Positions 1 through 10,228 of a DNA stretch of 64,000 nt are shown here, one piece after another (position 1 is the stretch's first letter; each line of letters begins with the position of its first letter). The position numbers and the translations under genes were made by a program. This DNA is from Cokeromyces recurvatus. Its lineage: Eukaryota; Mucoromycota; Mucoromycetes; Mucorales; Mucoraceae. Location: assembly GCF_025118155.1 (NCBI RefSeq), contig NW_026251389.1, positions 1 through 64,000 of the forward strand, in the 5' to 3' direction. The notes below the pieces were generated by a model. That model was given only the letters and a program-made list of their open reading frames with translations. It made no database searches and was not told the DNA's origin.

Positions 1-113
1 AGTTTTACGAGTAAAATGATACTATTTTTGTGGCATAACTCTGATGGTTTGTATGGGAAAAAATTAAAAATGTCAAATAATGCTAAACATTTGAACAGTT
101 TTGATCCTCACTG
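1..113. mobile_element. End of a Tc1/mariner-like element (rest lies outside the window)
   Basis: Read from the right, the sequence begins CAGTGAGGATCAAAACTG directly after a TA dinucleotide (114-115). The CAGT...-type end with a flanking TA is typical of Tc1/mariner elements. It interrupts an LTR fragment that starts at 116. Only about 113 bp are in the window, so no transposase is visible. Confidence 0.55.
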
Positions 114-115
114 TA

Positions 116-293
116 TATAATTATTATTATTGCTCGAACATTCTAACAATGACTATTATTAAAACTGAGTGTAGAACGAATATTATGCTGTGAAGTTCAA
201 TATACTAGTTTTATATGAATAACCTCTTTATTATGTAATAAATGATGGTTTATTTCTACTAACTTAGTTATAAGAACGACTACAATCATAACA
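116..293 (-). repeat. LTR fragment, family A, truncated
   Basis: On the minus strand this starts TGTTATGATTGTAG at 293 and follows the first ~175 bp of the solo LTR at 6547-7217 with scattered mismatches, including the segments AAATAAACCATCATTTATT and CAGCATAATATTC. It is cut at 115 by the Tc1-like end. No target duplication can be tested because the other end is missing. Confidence 0.75.
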
Positions 294-507
294 AAATACA
301 ATTTGTTATATTTTTATCTTCTTATTACTCATCATCCTTATCCACAAAATATATAAATACTCTTACATTATTTTGTATAACTTATAACTAACAACAATAC
401 TTGTATTGATTTTAACTTTTAATAAAACTTATTGACAAGTCTCAACGTACTTCTTCTGTCTTATTTTCTTTTTATTTTATTTCTTTTATTTAATTCCTTA
501 AACCTAC

Positions 508-1684
508 CTAAACCACAACAGTGCCGTCCATAGGAACGTCTTCTCTTTCGGTGTCATCAGTAATCATACCGTCCGATGGTGGTGTTGATTGTTGTTGAGG
601 GGAATCAAAGATATTGTTTAGTTGTGTATTACGGTCGGTCTTGAGTGAGTCAAATTTTTGTTTAGAAATCCATTGTTTGTCAAGGAAAAAGCGGGCAACA
701 GCGAATTTAACTGGTGTACAAATATGGTCAAGTGCACGTTCCAGACGGGTTTGTTGGAGGTCTGACGCTATGACGTCTCTTTCATTAGTTGTAAGAGTGG
801 AGTACTTGGGATCTGCAAGGATCTTACCACTGGAGGGGTTAAAATCTGCTTTGATTGTAATGTTATGGTGGCGTAGAAGGTCTGTAAATTCAGTTTCGTA
901 ATCATTATGGATAAGAATGGCAACTGTATTACGAGCGGGATAATGAATGTCGAGTAATCGAGCATTATTAACACCAAGTTTTCGAAAGGTAGTGTGTAAG
1001 GTGCCAACAGGAATTCGGGCTTTTGTTGGGATGTAGAGGAACTTGAAACCTTGGTTCAATGATGGTGGTTGAAAGAAGCGGGCGGCTGCAGCTTCTCGTT
1101 GGAGACGGCGTTGTTCACGTTGTTGAAGTCAAGGTTGTCTAAGTGCTTGTACTTTCTCTTTGTTGTTCCAAGGAGCATTTGGGAATTTAGTAAGCTGGGT
1201 TTGGGATTCCTGGAGGGTGGGAAACTCCGATATTGTTGTAACGGCGGGCATGTAAGTCTTGGATTTCACTACGTGCTTGAGAGAGTTCTGCAGTCAACTG
1301 CTCGACAGTTTGGCATAACTGCTTGATAAGTTCAAATTGGCTGTTGCTGGCAGTAGTAGATTCCAATTCGGGTGGCATAATCTCCACGTTGGAGGTCGTT
1401 AGAGACAATGGTTGTTGATTTTGTGCAGCAGAACGGACTATAGGGTACATTTCAAAAGCTTTTACAGCTTTGTGACAGGAGGTGCATGAAAATTGAGGCT
1501 GGAAGGGTTCTTTATTTGAAGACCCATTTCTATAGAAAGTAGTGGTTTTGAAACATGCAGGACATGTTAATTGTTTTCGAAATGTCGAAAAGTTAATGTC
1601 GAGTTCAGACAACCGTTCCTCAGTGAGGGCAGGGTCTGCATTTTTATTGTGGGCTCCTCGAAGGGATCCCATCACACTCGTCAA
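508..1684 (-). pseudogene. LINE-type retrotransposon ORF1 remnant with a zinc ribbon
   Basis: Two minus-strand reading frames (1684-1187 and about 1186-508) read as one broken protein. The N-terminal part has a CPAC...CTSC zinc-ribbon pattern followed by a coiled-coil-like stretch. The second part, containing FKFLYIPTKARIPVGTL, resembles the ORF1 proteins that accompany LINE-type elements in Mucoromycota; this comes from memory of the family, not a search. The parts are separated by a frame change near 1187, and a stop (TGA, plus-strand TCA at 1129-1131) lies between them in the second frame. No reverse transcriptase follows at the expected side (below 508), so only an ORF1 fragment survives. 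It could also be a host gene derived from such an ORF1, but the lesions argue against function. Confidence 0.5.
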
Positions 1685-1804
1685 AGGTTTTATTGTCGAA
1701 CTGTAGTTTTATTTGAATAATAGAAGTCTTAGTAACGCTTGCCAAATATGGTAAAAATTTATCACAAGTGTTGGAAAGCGGAAAAAGGTCTAAAAATAAA
1801 TATA

Positions 1805-2031
1805 CAGTGTCTCACAAAATTGTCCCAACGTTTTGCACTTTTCTCTTTAACTAACTGACTCGTTCTTCTTTTGTAATCATGCTAGAAAGATATCGAAGAT
1901 ATCATTCGATAGCCTAAGTAATTCTCTATCAAACCATTACCAAAAATAGTAATATAATTTTAAAACTCAGCATAGACGTAAAATATTAAATAAAAAATTG
2001 AATATGCATTCGAGACAGTTTTGTGGCCGTA
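1805..2031 (+). repeat. Left terminal inverted repeat of the Tc1/mariner element
   Basis: 227 bp, mirrored at 3258-3484 with no difference seen. It contains an internal palindromic stretch, GATATCGAAGATATC. Typical Tc1/mariner repeats are shorter, so this belongs to the long-repeat (IR/DR-like) architecture. Confidence 0.9.
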
Positions 2032-2063
2032 AGTTAATTTTATTTAATTTAAACATTGAACAA

Positions 2064-3099
2064 CTAATAATCAGTCCAACGACCTTTTGCCTTTATAACA
2101 GCTTTGCAACGGCCGGGAATAGAGTCTATAACCTTTAAATAATCTTCTTTGGTGATCTTATTGTACCATACATCCGTGATTCTTTCAAAAAGCTCACGAA
2201 TACCCTTAGGTGGTGTCTCATACTCATTAAGTTTTCTTTTTGTTAGAGCCCATATATGTTCAATAGGATTAAGGTCTGGAGACTGTGATGGCCAATCAAG
2301 AGCTTCGTATTCCTGGCTTTTCAAATATTCTTTGACGGGAATTGACCTATGTTTTGAATCATTATCATGCTGGAAGACGATTTGGTCTCTCCTTAATCCT
2401 GCTTGCTTGCACACCATTTCAATATATTTCCCTAACTCGTCTTGAAGGATTTCCTTATAAAGCTCTCCGTCCATAGTAGAGTCTATTTTGCACATCCAGC
2501 CAACTCCGACACAGATAATACAACTCAAATCATGATTGAACCACCTCCATGTTTATAATTCTGCTTAATATGACGTATTTGAAGACTTTCATTGTCCTTT
2601 ATCCCAGCCCAGACACGCCCATCGGAGTTAAAACGATTAATTTTAGTCTCGTCAGACCAAATAACCCTTCTCCAATCATCGACTGTGTAGTCTTTATACT
2701 TCTTTGCCCATCTAAGTCGTTCTTTAATATTTGTGGGACTAAGTGCAGGTTTCGCTTCCTTCTCTATAGAACCCAAACCGAGTGATTTTAAAGCGCGACG
2801 AACTGTCTCAGATAAGACTGACTTGCCTAACTCCAATTTAATTGAATTTCCGACTTGCACAACGTTTTCTAAACATCCTCTAGTTATCTTATGAACACAG
2901 TAGTGCTTGTCCCTTTCTGTGAGCTTACCTGGTCGTCCCCCATTTGACAAGCTGCGCCCAGATAAATATGTTTTTCCGATGCGACACACGGAACTCTGAC
3001 TCACGCCGATCTGCTCAGCCATTTGACGCACAGCACAGAAAGTCCGCTGTTGAGCTTGGCAATAATGTCATTTCTTTGGTTTTCACTTATGGAGCGCAT
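2064..3099 (-). pseudogene. Tc1-type transposase, frameshifted twice
   Basis: The minus-strand gene starts at an ATG ending at 3099 (MRSISENQRND...) and shows an N-terminal helix-turn-helix (IGVSQSSVCRIGKTYL), then the DDE catalytic domain: IWSDETKINRF (first D), IVFQHDNDSKH (second D) and SPDLNPIEHIW (final E), about 34 residues after the second D, as in D34E Tc1 transposases. Two frame changes break it. One is near 3030, between the leader and the first helix. The other is near 2525, where a G is missing in the segment that should read GGGSIMIW before the second half. The full-length product would be about 340 residues, normal for the family. An autonomous enzyme cannot be made from this copy as it stands. 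Confidence 0.88.
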
Positions 3100-3257
3100 A
3101 CTAACTATATGGCCTCAAGATTTAGTCCCCAAAATTATAGAATATTCTAGAACTTACCTTAATTATACTGTGGAAGGTACAAAGAAATAATACGATGGCT
3201 ATTATATGCTAGGCTAAAGTTACTGCCAAATTGTGGGACAGATTTTATTTTTATAGG

Positions 3258-3484
3258 TACGGCCACAAAACTGTCTCGAATGCATATTCAATTTTTTATT
3301 TAATATTTTACGTCTATGCTGAGTTTTAAAATTATATTACTATTTTTGGTAATGGTTTGATAGAGAATTACTTAGGCTATCGAATGATATCTTCGATATC
3401 TTTCTAGCATGATTACAAAAGAAGAACGAGTCAGTTAGTTAAAGAGAAAAGTGCAAAACGTTGGGACAATTTTGTGAGACACTG
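3258..3484 (-). repeat. Right terminal inverted repeat of the Tc1/mariner element
   Basis: Reverse complement of 1805-2031 over its full 227 bp. The repeats stop agreeing at the same point on both sides (GGCCGTA then AG versus CC), which fixes the inner boundary. Confidence 0.9.
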
Positions 3485-3607
3485 TATATGAGTTATTTAG
3501 GGTATTTTTATTTTCGAGTAAACGAATAGTAACCGTAAAAAAGACAATAGTTTTGTCGTAGAGGCGGAATACTTGAATATTGGGACCACATGCTCAACAA
3601 ACGGTGT

Positions 3608-4631
3608 TTACTCATTGTTTGGTACAAGCAAGCATTGATTTTTTTTTTCGCAATTGGAGACATAATCTGTCAGAATAAATCTGATTAACTTAATCATTGT
3701 TTTTTCTTCATCATTCAAGTTGGGGTCATATCCATGGTTCCACACATATTTTGGTAAATCATCTAAATCTTGATCGAGTGATTTTTTCAAGAAAGCTACT
3801 ACATTTGGAAGTGTCATAATACAATGATTTGATGCTTGTTCTTCCATATTTAAGGTATATTCGTCTACTGTCTCTTGTGAGATATTGCTATATGTTTCAT
3901 CATCTATTTTGACAACATATACTGCTTTTAAAAGTTCGATATCTGATGGTGATACCCGAGGTTGATGTCTTGGTTTAGAAGGTGCCAATGCAGGAAAAAA
4001 AAATGTATCTCTTCTTGCCTTTTTCAATCAATACATTATCCTAAAAATAAGGGAAGAGTAAATACAATATTCATATTTATGTGGCACGAGTTTCTATTCT
4101 TTTACTACATATACAAAAAAAAAAAGTTAGCTGTTGAAAAGGTTTTCAAACACATAGTATATAGATTTCACCCTCTTCAGCTTTTCGTTTATTATTATTT
4201 CCCTAATTACAAGGTTAATCAACTGTGACTGATCAAAACAATAACTTGTATACTTACATTTCCTTGATTAACAATGTTAGTAACAGACGCGATTTTTCCA
4301 AAGTTATTTAACACATTTGATGATTCTCCATTATTGCCATGTTGTTGTGATTGATTTTGTTGCGGTGGTGGTGAGTTTTCTTTACTTGACATAATTTTTA
4401 GCATAGCATAGTTTCTAATTCATCGATAATACGTCCAGCTGCATTTCCATATGATTTTCTAATAGTACCCACTTTATTCACTTCTCTCTTCAATTTGTTA
4501 AATGTTTCAGAGATTGATTCATCTTGATTACTACAATATAGCTGAAGTAAATCGATTGTATTCCACTTGTTGGGAGCAGTTTGACTTAAGTAATCTTTTG
4601 GATTTTTTATACGTTTGTTATTAGGAGACAT
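3608..4631 (-). pseudogene. Truncated dispersed-family gene (left copy)
   Basis: This copy reads MSPNNKRIKNPKDYLSQ... from 4631, then SSKENSPPPQQNQ..., an intron, and a 139-residue block ending LLVPNNE. It carries the same lesions as the right copy: a 5-bp ATGCT duplication that breaks the frame between the first two blocks, a run of nine A (T on the sense strand) that shifts the frame near 4000, and an in-frame TAA after NNE. The 3' part present in the right copy (16035-16706) is missing because the Tc1 element replaces it. No known domain is recognised in this N-terminal part. See the right copy at 14872 for the fuller reading. Confidence 0.7.
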
Positions 4632-4732
4632 GATATTTTGGAAAATAAAAAGGTGCTATTACTTAAAGCTTGAAATTAGTGGTACATTTTTTGAAAATAA
4701 ATTGGAATACTCAGCCAATTAAATTAAGACAA

Positions 4733-4801
4733 AGTTCAAACTTAATTTGGAACACTCTTCGAACTTGATTTGGAACACACTGTGAACTTAAGTCTGAACG
4801 C
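4733..4801 (-). repeat. Three tandem 23-bp repeats at the inner edge of the left arm
   Basis: Three consecutive 23-bp units, each with the pattern GTTCnnACTTnATTTGGAAC or a degenerate form of it; the third unit is the most diverged. They lie about 100-170 bp upstream of the ATG at 4631 and mark the inner boundary of the inverted duplication. Confidence 0.75.
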
Positions 4802-4972
4802 TTTTGAAATTTGTATGGAACAATTTATTTAAAAAGAGACTTTGTTTAAGCAGTCCTCAAAATGGTTTTTAGGGTGTTGAGTAATGTTGACAAGATGAGA
4901 TAAAGGGACAGCATTACATGCTTCAGTTATTCTTTGTGCGAGTGTTTCAGACTCTATAAGCTGATTATGCTT

Positions 4973-5046
4973 TGTTTGGAGTTCAAAGATAAGGAAAGAG
5001 GAAAAAAGAAAAGACAAGTCTGTCAAAACTTCGTATAGTTTTATTG
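4973..5046 (-). repeat. 3' end of a family-A LTR, truncated by the MITE
   Basis: On the minus strand this matches the 3' end of the LTR at 6547-7217: CCAATAAAACTATACGAAG, then a copy of CAGACTTGTCTTTT, ending CTCCAAACA at 4973. A 46-residue open stretch (4829-4972, minus) follows it and may be retroelement or host coding residue; I do not recognise it. Confidence 0.5.
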
Positions 5047-5062
5047 GGTTAATTCCCATATA

Positions 5063-5622
5063 CAGTCGTCGGACTTTGAAAAATAGAATTTCCTTTTATT
5101 GTAATACTACTAGTAGTGAAAACCTACAGCTAAAATATGTTGGATTGTCCAGTCTATTAGGAACGAAGTAGAGTACAATCTACCGTTTAGAATTAATAGG
5201 CAAAATAAAAGAAGATTTAAGCCGATAGTAAAGGATTCAGACGTGAGAAGAAGTCAAAATTATGCATAATTTGTGAAAATAGAAGACATCGGCATAATTA
5301 GTTGACAACATGAGAAAATCAAGAAGACAACACTTACGCATCTTTACTATAATCACGATTTTCCCTGTTGTCACATAAACTTTATTTTGTAGCAAATTTA
5401 ATATAAATATCGAAAAATTATTGATTTTGAATAAAGATAACCATTAAATATTATAAAAACTTAATTATATTATTTGCTATTTTTACTTAATACTATCTGA
5501 AGTTTTACTCTTTCGTACCTCAAGAAGTCAAGAAACGACAAAGTCAGTATTTTTTTCACTAGTAATATATTAGAGAGCCATTCCCATAAAAGAAAATTGT
5601 ATTTTTCAGAGTCCGACGGCGG
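5063..5622. mobile_element. MITE (non-autonomous, Tc1/mariner-like ends)
   Basis: 560 bp without coding capacity. About 39-bp terminal inverted repeats start CAGTCGTCGGACTTTG on the left; the inverse of the right end reads CCGCCGTCGGACTCTG. TA lies at both edges. The symmetry continues outward: GGTTAATTCCC (5047-5057) faces GGGGAATTAACC (5628-5639), so the true element may be longer or may have inserted into a palindrome. It disrupts the LTR fragment to its left. Confidence 0.7.
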
Positions 5623-5709
5623 TATATGGGGAATTAACCAAAAAGAAAAGAAAATAATCCTTTATTATAATAATTTAGGTAATATTCGCGTACTCCAAAA
5701 TATTTTGAG

Positions 5710-5728
5710 TGACGTAACGGTGACGTCA
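5710..5728. promoter_or_regulatory. Paired CRE/ATF-like sites upstream of the 5809 pseudogene
   Basis: TGACGTAA and the full palindrome TGACGTCA lie 3 bp apart, about 80-100 bp before the ATG at 5809. TGACGTCA is the classic CREB/ATF bZIP site. Use as a promoter element is inferred from position only. Confidence 0.35.
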
Positions 5729-5808
5729 TAAAATTTTTCTGGGGAGCAAAAAAAAATACGTGCAAATAGGCGCAGTTCTTTTGGCTGTTCTTATCAAAAT
5801 ATCAGACC

Positions 5809-7782
5809 ATGAATCAAGAAGCTATTACTTACACTGAAAACAATTTGGAGTTGTTTAACGGAGTCAAATTCTTGAAGGAGCTAAACCTACAAAATATTAA
5901 GGTTGCTAAGGATATATTCAAAAAAGCTATCAATGCAATCGCGGACAGAAATAGGAGACAAAGGAAAAATGCCTAGCTTATCAAATGGGCAAGAAATGTT
6001 CGAAAGTGCAAACACAAGGTAAATAAAACATTTTTATACACACTGATACTCCTCAATACTTAACTCTTTTTTATTGTATAATAAGTACTTCAACTCAACA
6101 GAAACAAAGTTGTATATGTACAAGGTGACCCGCAAGTCGATACTCGCTTCCCAAAAGCTCCTACGTGCTCAGGAAGAGGAAGAGTTTTATGAAGAGTTGT
6201 TTGAGATCGGGGCATAAGAAGAAAGAGGCGACGAGGAGGGAGAACATAACGAGGAGAGCGAACAAGATGAAGTAGGAGAAGAGAAGTTAGACAATTATGT
6301 TTTTGATAAGAAAAAATTTAGATCAAGCTTCTTGGCCATGAAGCTGGAAAGTAAATGGTACCTCTCAACCGGAAAATGTATTGAAGACGAGCTATTTGCA
6401 TTCGGAATGCAATGCCACCATGATCACCCTTCCCATTCATTCATAATTGTTATAAGAGATAGCAACTACAAGACAAATGAAGTATTTTCTTCAGCTGAAA
6501 TCGACGAGATCAAAGCTTTTGAAGAGAAGAAACTACCCATAATGCCTGTTGTGATTGTAGTAGCCTTTATAATTAAGTTAATAGAAATAAACCATCATTT
6601 ATTACATAATAAAGAGGTTGTTCAAATAAAACTAATATATTGCGCTTCACAGCATAATATTCATTCTACTCTCAGTTTTGATAATAGTCATTGTTTGAGT
6701 ATTCGAGCATTCAAAATAATTATATACATTATATTATGTAATAATAATAATTTAATAGGATTATGATTGTTATATTGAATTACGATTATTGATACAAGTC
6801 GTACATATTATATATACATCCATAACGTTGTATATTGTTATAGAGGGAAGATACACTGTAAATTAATATTAACGCGTTGCTTATCCCAAAGACAATAATC
6901 GTGTATATTTTTAATATCAGCAACAGCTCAGGCAGAAATCTGCATACTGCATGCAGAGTTATTCGGAGACAAAATTTGTGCATATTCGTGCATATTTGTG
7001 CATAAAGGCTTTATTATAGCAGGATTCACTTATCTAAATCACACTCCAATCAATATGACTTACCTCATAAAAACATATAAATAGCACTCGTCATTTTTCC
7101 ATATTTTTTTTTCTTGGTACAATTTTTGTATTATTTTTCTCAATAAAAACTACTCGAAGTTTTCACAGACTTGTCTTTTGTCTTTTTCTCTTCATTTAAC
7201 TTTTTGCTATCAAAACAATGCCTACAGAGCTGCGTGACTATATCAACTCCTTCAACAAGAACATCATCCAAGAGTTGAGAAGCCAAATCTTTCAATCTCA
7301 AGAGTTTGATCAAGAATATAGCCACAAAGATTCCCATGATTACGATTGGGTCCGATTTACTATTTGTGCTTTACTAAGAGAGTACGGGTCTGGCAGCTTG
7401 GAGGAGGAGCATAGCGAAGCTTGGTATATGGCCCATGTCTGGCATTTTATTGATACAGTGTTCAACGGTGAAGACAAAATCACTGTTTTGAGGTAAACTC
7501 ATGGAGCGACGAATTTCTAATTATATTTTGATACTAACTTTCTTGTGATATTAGAGGGGAAACCAGCAGTAGCAGCTCCAGCAAAAGAAAGAATAAAGAT
7601 AGATCAATCGCAGCAGTAGAACCACTAGAAAGAAAGAAGATAGGAAAAAAATGCGATATGATCTTTGCCAAGAAATCCTGCAGTCATGACGAAGTAGAAG
7701 AATATGGTGCCTCGGAGGCTGGAAAAGCACATGATGGAGACCAGGCTACAAAACGTCTTGAAGAGGGCTATGTTAAGCTGCC
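5809..7782 (+). pseudogene. Dispersed-family gene split by a solo LTR
   Basis: Exons 5809-6018, 6086-6546 continuing at 7223-7492, and 7555-7782 read as one protein once the solo LTR (6547-7217) and one copy of its ATGCC duplication are ignored. Visible segments are WYLSTGKCIEDELFAFGMQC, a DYINSFNKNIIQEL block, a serine/lysine-rich linker and GKKCDMIF...EYGASEAGK. This combination recalls a very large Mucoromycota family of unknown function that I know only as hypothetical proteins. The D...E-G-A-x-E block could be a decayed PD-(D/E)XK-like core. In-frame stops at 5974-5976 (TAG) and 6215-6217 (TAA) show it was already broken. The gene stops abruptly at 7782, where the next LTR begins, so its 3' part is lost. 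Confidence 0.7.
6547..7217 (+). repeat. Solo LTR (family A) with 5-bp target duplication
   Basis: 671 bp starting TGTTGTGATTG and ending ATCAAAACA, with ATGCC at 6542-6546 and again at 7218-7222. TG...CA ends with a 5-bp duplication are the signature of LTR-retrotransposon integration, and a single LTR is the product of recombination between the two LTRs of a full element. Removing it joins the two halves of the surrounding gene in frame. Confidence 0.93.
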
Positions 7783-9361
7783 TGTTGTGATTGTAGTAGC
7801 CTTTATAATCAAGTTAATAGAAATAAACCATCATTTATTACATAATAAAGAGGTTATTCAAATAAAACTAATATATCGCGCTTCACAGCATAATATTCAT
7901 TCTACTCTGTTGATAAGACAAAGATAACAAAAGAATAAGACAGAATAAATCTGTGAAAACTTTGTATAAAACTTTTATTCTCAATAAAAATTAAAATTAA
8001 AAAATAAAGCTTTTTTTCCAAAACTAAAACTGAATTTTCCAAAGATGAGTGCAAAATGGATCCTTATTTATATCTTGTGGAGAACGGGTTACTTCGCGAC
8101 AGGAACAGAGTGAAGATATCTTGAAAGAAGAATATTTTCCCATAGAATAATTAAAATTATTGTGTTAGAGCTCTAGTCTTTGCCCTGACTGAGAATTAAT
8201 CTCAGTTAACTCTAATAAATATTAAATTATTGGTGCTTGATCTAGCCGGTTATTTTTCTTGAAACAAAATAATGAAATCTCGTTTGTTCATACTTGTGAA
8301 TGATATAGGAAAGACACTTTTGATATATATAGATTTATATTCTAACCAGCTTCTTTATATTATATTCATTCCTCAATGTACTACTTAAATGAATTTCATT
8401 ATATTATATAGTGTATTGAATTAGAATAGAGTTCTCATAGATAGTATACGATTATATTTATAAATTAGTATTTTAGACAATATTAAATAATAATGCATCT
8501 ATATAACTAATAGGTATAATCTATAATTCATATATCTTTATCATTAATAACTCCTTACACTATGTATTTCTTATCATTATTTCGTAGAGTTAGTATTTAT
8601 TATAACATTATTTTTCTCATCACAAGAATGTCTTATAAACTGAAATCAAATAATATTGTATGCATAAAGTGTATAACTAATAACTATAATATCATTCGGT
8701 TCTTCATGACTCTGATTTGTACATTATAAGATATTATGTAATACATCATTATATACACAACATACTCTCAGTTTTGATAATAGTCATTGTTTGAGTATTC
8801 GAGCATTAAAAATAATTATATACATTATATTATGTAATAATAATAATTCAATAGGATTATGACTGTTATATTCAATTACATAATTATTTATAAGTCATAC
8901 ATATTATATATAGAAAGCTATAAAGATAAATATTGTTATGTAATAATATCTTATAGGATAATAATAATAGTAGCATATAAATAATTGGTATTGCTATAGC
9001 TGATATATTCACTGTGAATTAATATTGACACGTCGCTTACCCCAGAAATAATAATTTAATATTTTTAGTAACAGCGACAGCTCAGGCAGAAAAGAATAAA
9101 AATAGATCTTATTGTAGGCAGAATTATTCGGAGAAAATATTTATGACTAATGCTTTATTATAGCAATATTTGCTTATCCAAATCAAAGTTCTATTAATAT
9201 CACTTACCTTGCAAAAACATATAAATAACCCTTTACATTTTCACATAATTTTTCCTTGTACAATTTTTGTATTATTTTTTTTCAATAAAAAACTACACGA
9301 AGTTTTCAAAGACTTGTCTTTTGTCTTTTTCTCTTTCTTTAACTTTTTGCTTATCAAAACA
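7783..9361 (+). repeat. Second family-A LTR, interrupted by another LTR
   Basis: The first 125 bp (7783-7907) and last 594 bp (8768-9361) together match the solo LTR at 6547-7217. The interruption is LTR B (7908-8762). The 5 bp before it (CTGCC) and after it (GCTAC) are not a target duplication. Its left neighbour is the broken gene and its right neighbour is a DIRS gag, so this LTR probably joins two formerly separate places by recombination. Confidence 0.85.
7908..8762 (-). repeat. Solo LTR B nested in the family-A LTR, opposite orientation
   Basis: 855 bp with ends TGTTGATAAG...ACACAACA and TACTC on both sides (7903-7907, 8763-8767). Its plus-strand start (ACAGAATAAATCTGTGAAAA...) resembles the reverse complement of the end of LTR A, so it is a diverged relative inserted in the opposite direction. 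It is clearly younger than the LTR it interrupts. Confidence 0.9.
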
Positions 9362-10228
9362 GCTACCACTACCTCGATACAGTCAGCGGATGACACTGCT
9401 ATCTTACCTCTACACTCAATGGGTACCCGACCCCATTACGACTGGTCCCCTTCAGAGGGTCTTGCTGAACTGATGAACTTAAATGCTCCATTGAACACTT
9501 CACCTTTGCTTACTGACTCCGAACGTAAGACGATCATTGAGTCTTACCCTCCCATGGCTCATTTGGATTACAAAGCACCCGCTACCATCCCAACAGCGGA
9601 GCGCCTTATGAATAAAGGCCAACGTTACGAAGACAATTCCATCAAGCAATTCCAATATTTGCTATCTGCAGTTTATCGTCCCCTTGACATTCTTAGTCAT
9701 GAACTTGTCTCATCAGAAGCTGGCAATCCAAACTTGGAACGCTATTGGACCATGCTTCAGGATATCCGAAAATTGTTGTTACATCTCGGTGCATCAATGA
9801 CTCAAACCCTTAATAACATTGCTCTTCGTGCGATTGATCCTTCGTTCTCCATGAAATCTACAAATGAAGTTAATTACACTCTCCCTTTGGATGCATTCCA
9901 CGACACTCTGATTCAACAGACTGCGGCAAGAGAGGCCACTCAGGAAGCAACCATCAACAAACGCCAACGTCGTCGCTTCCAAAATGGTAATTCTGTCTCG
10001 AACAGCTCTTTCTCAAACGTTTCAAATCAGCAGTTTTTTCGAGCAGGTCCACCCTCGCAGCAGGGTGGTTTTCTCAACAGCACCAACAGCAACAACAACA
10101 CCAACAGCAACTACTGCAACAACAACAACAACAACAGCAGCAGCAGCAGCTCTCGTCCCAACAACAGCAACAGTGACAACAACTACAACTACAACTACAG
10201 GAAGAACACCAACCCATTTCGTCAGTAA
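9362..10228 (+). pseudogene. DIRS gag-like protein, 5'-truncated
   Basis: The open frame actually runs in from the LTR (9170), but element-specific sequence begins at 9362 (TTTSIQSADDTAILPLHSMG). Possible internal starts are MGTRPHYDWS near 9420 or MNLNAPLNTS near 9472. The middle is helical (YLLSAVYRPLDILSHELV...). The C-terminus is an asparagine/serine-rich tail encoded by a CAA/AAC repeat (about 10080-10200). In DIRS elements this first ORF is the presumed nucleocapsid protein. No zinc knuckle is seen. The natural N-terminus is probably lost. Confidence 0.6.

Larger units (their letters stand above)
1805..3484. mobile_element. Tc1/mariner-type DNA transposon, 1680 bp, with long terminal inverted repeats
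   Basis: The element starts CAGTGTCTCACAAAATTG and ends with the inverse, and is flanked by TA on both sides (1803-1804 and 3485-3486), the standard Tc1/mariner target site. The two 227-bp arms (1805-2031 and 3258-3484) look identical by eye. Between them lies one minus-strand transposase gene broken by frameshifts. The right flank is the left arm of the 1.31-kb inverted duplication; the left flank is unrelated to what follows in the right arm. Confidence 0.9.
3487..4801 (-). repeat. Left arm of a 1.31-kb inverted duplication
   Basis: The reverse complement matches 14704-16018 with only a few base differences noticed (two residue changes in one reading frame, one in another). The arm ends on the left exactly at the TA target of the Tc1 element, and on the right just past three 23-bp repeats. 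About 9.9 kb of unrelated mobile DNA separates the arms. Confidence 0.92.

Noticed and set aside
4829..5059. 76-codon ORF as a gene
   Set aside because: Its first third is LTR end and MITE edge sequence; the rest is unrecognised and short.
7218..7496. Independent gene starting MPTELRDYINS
   Set aside because: The ATG is created by the LTR target duplication; the frame continues from the exon before the solo LTR.
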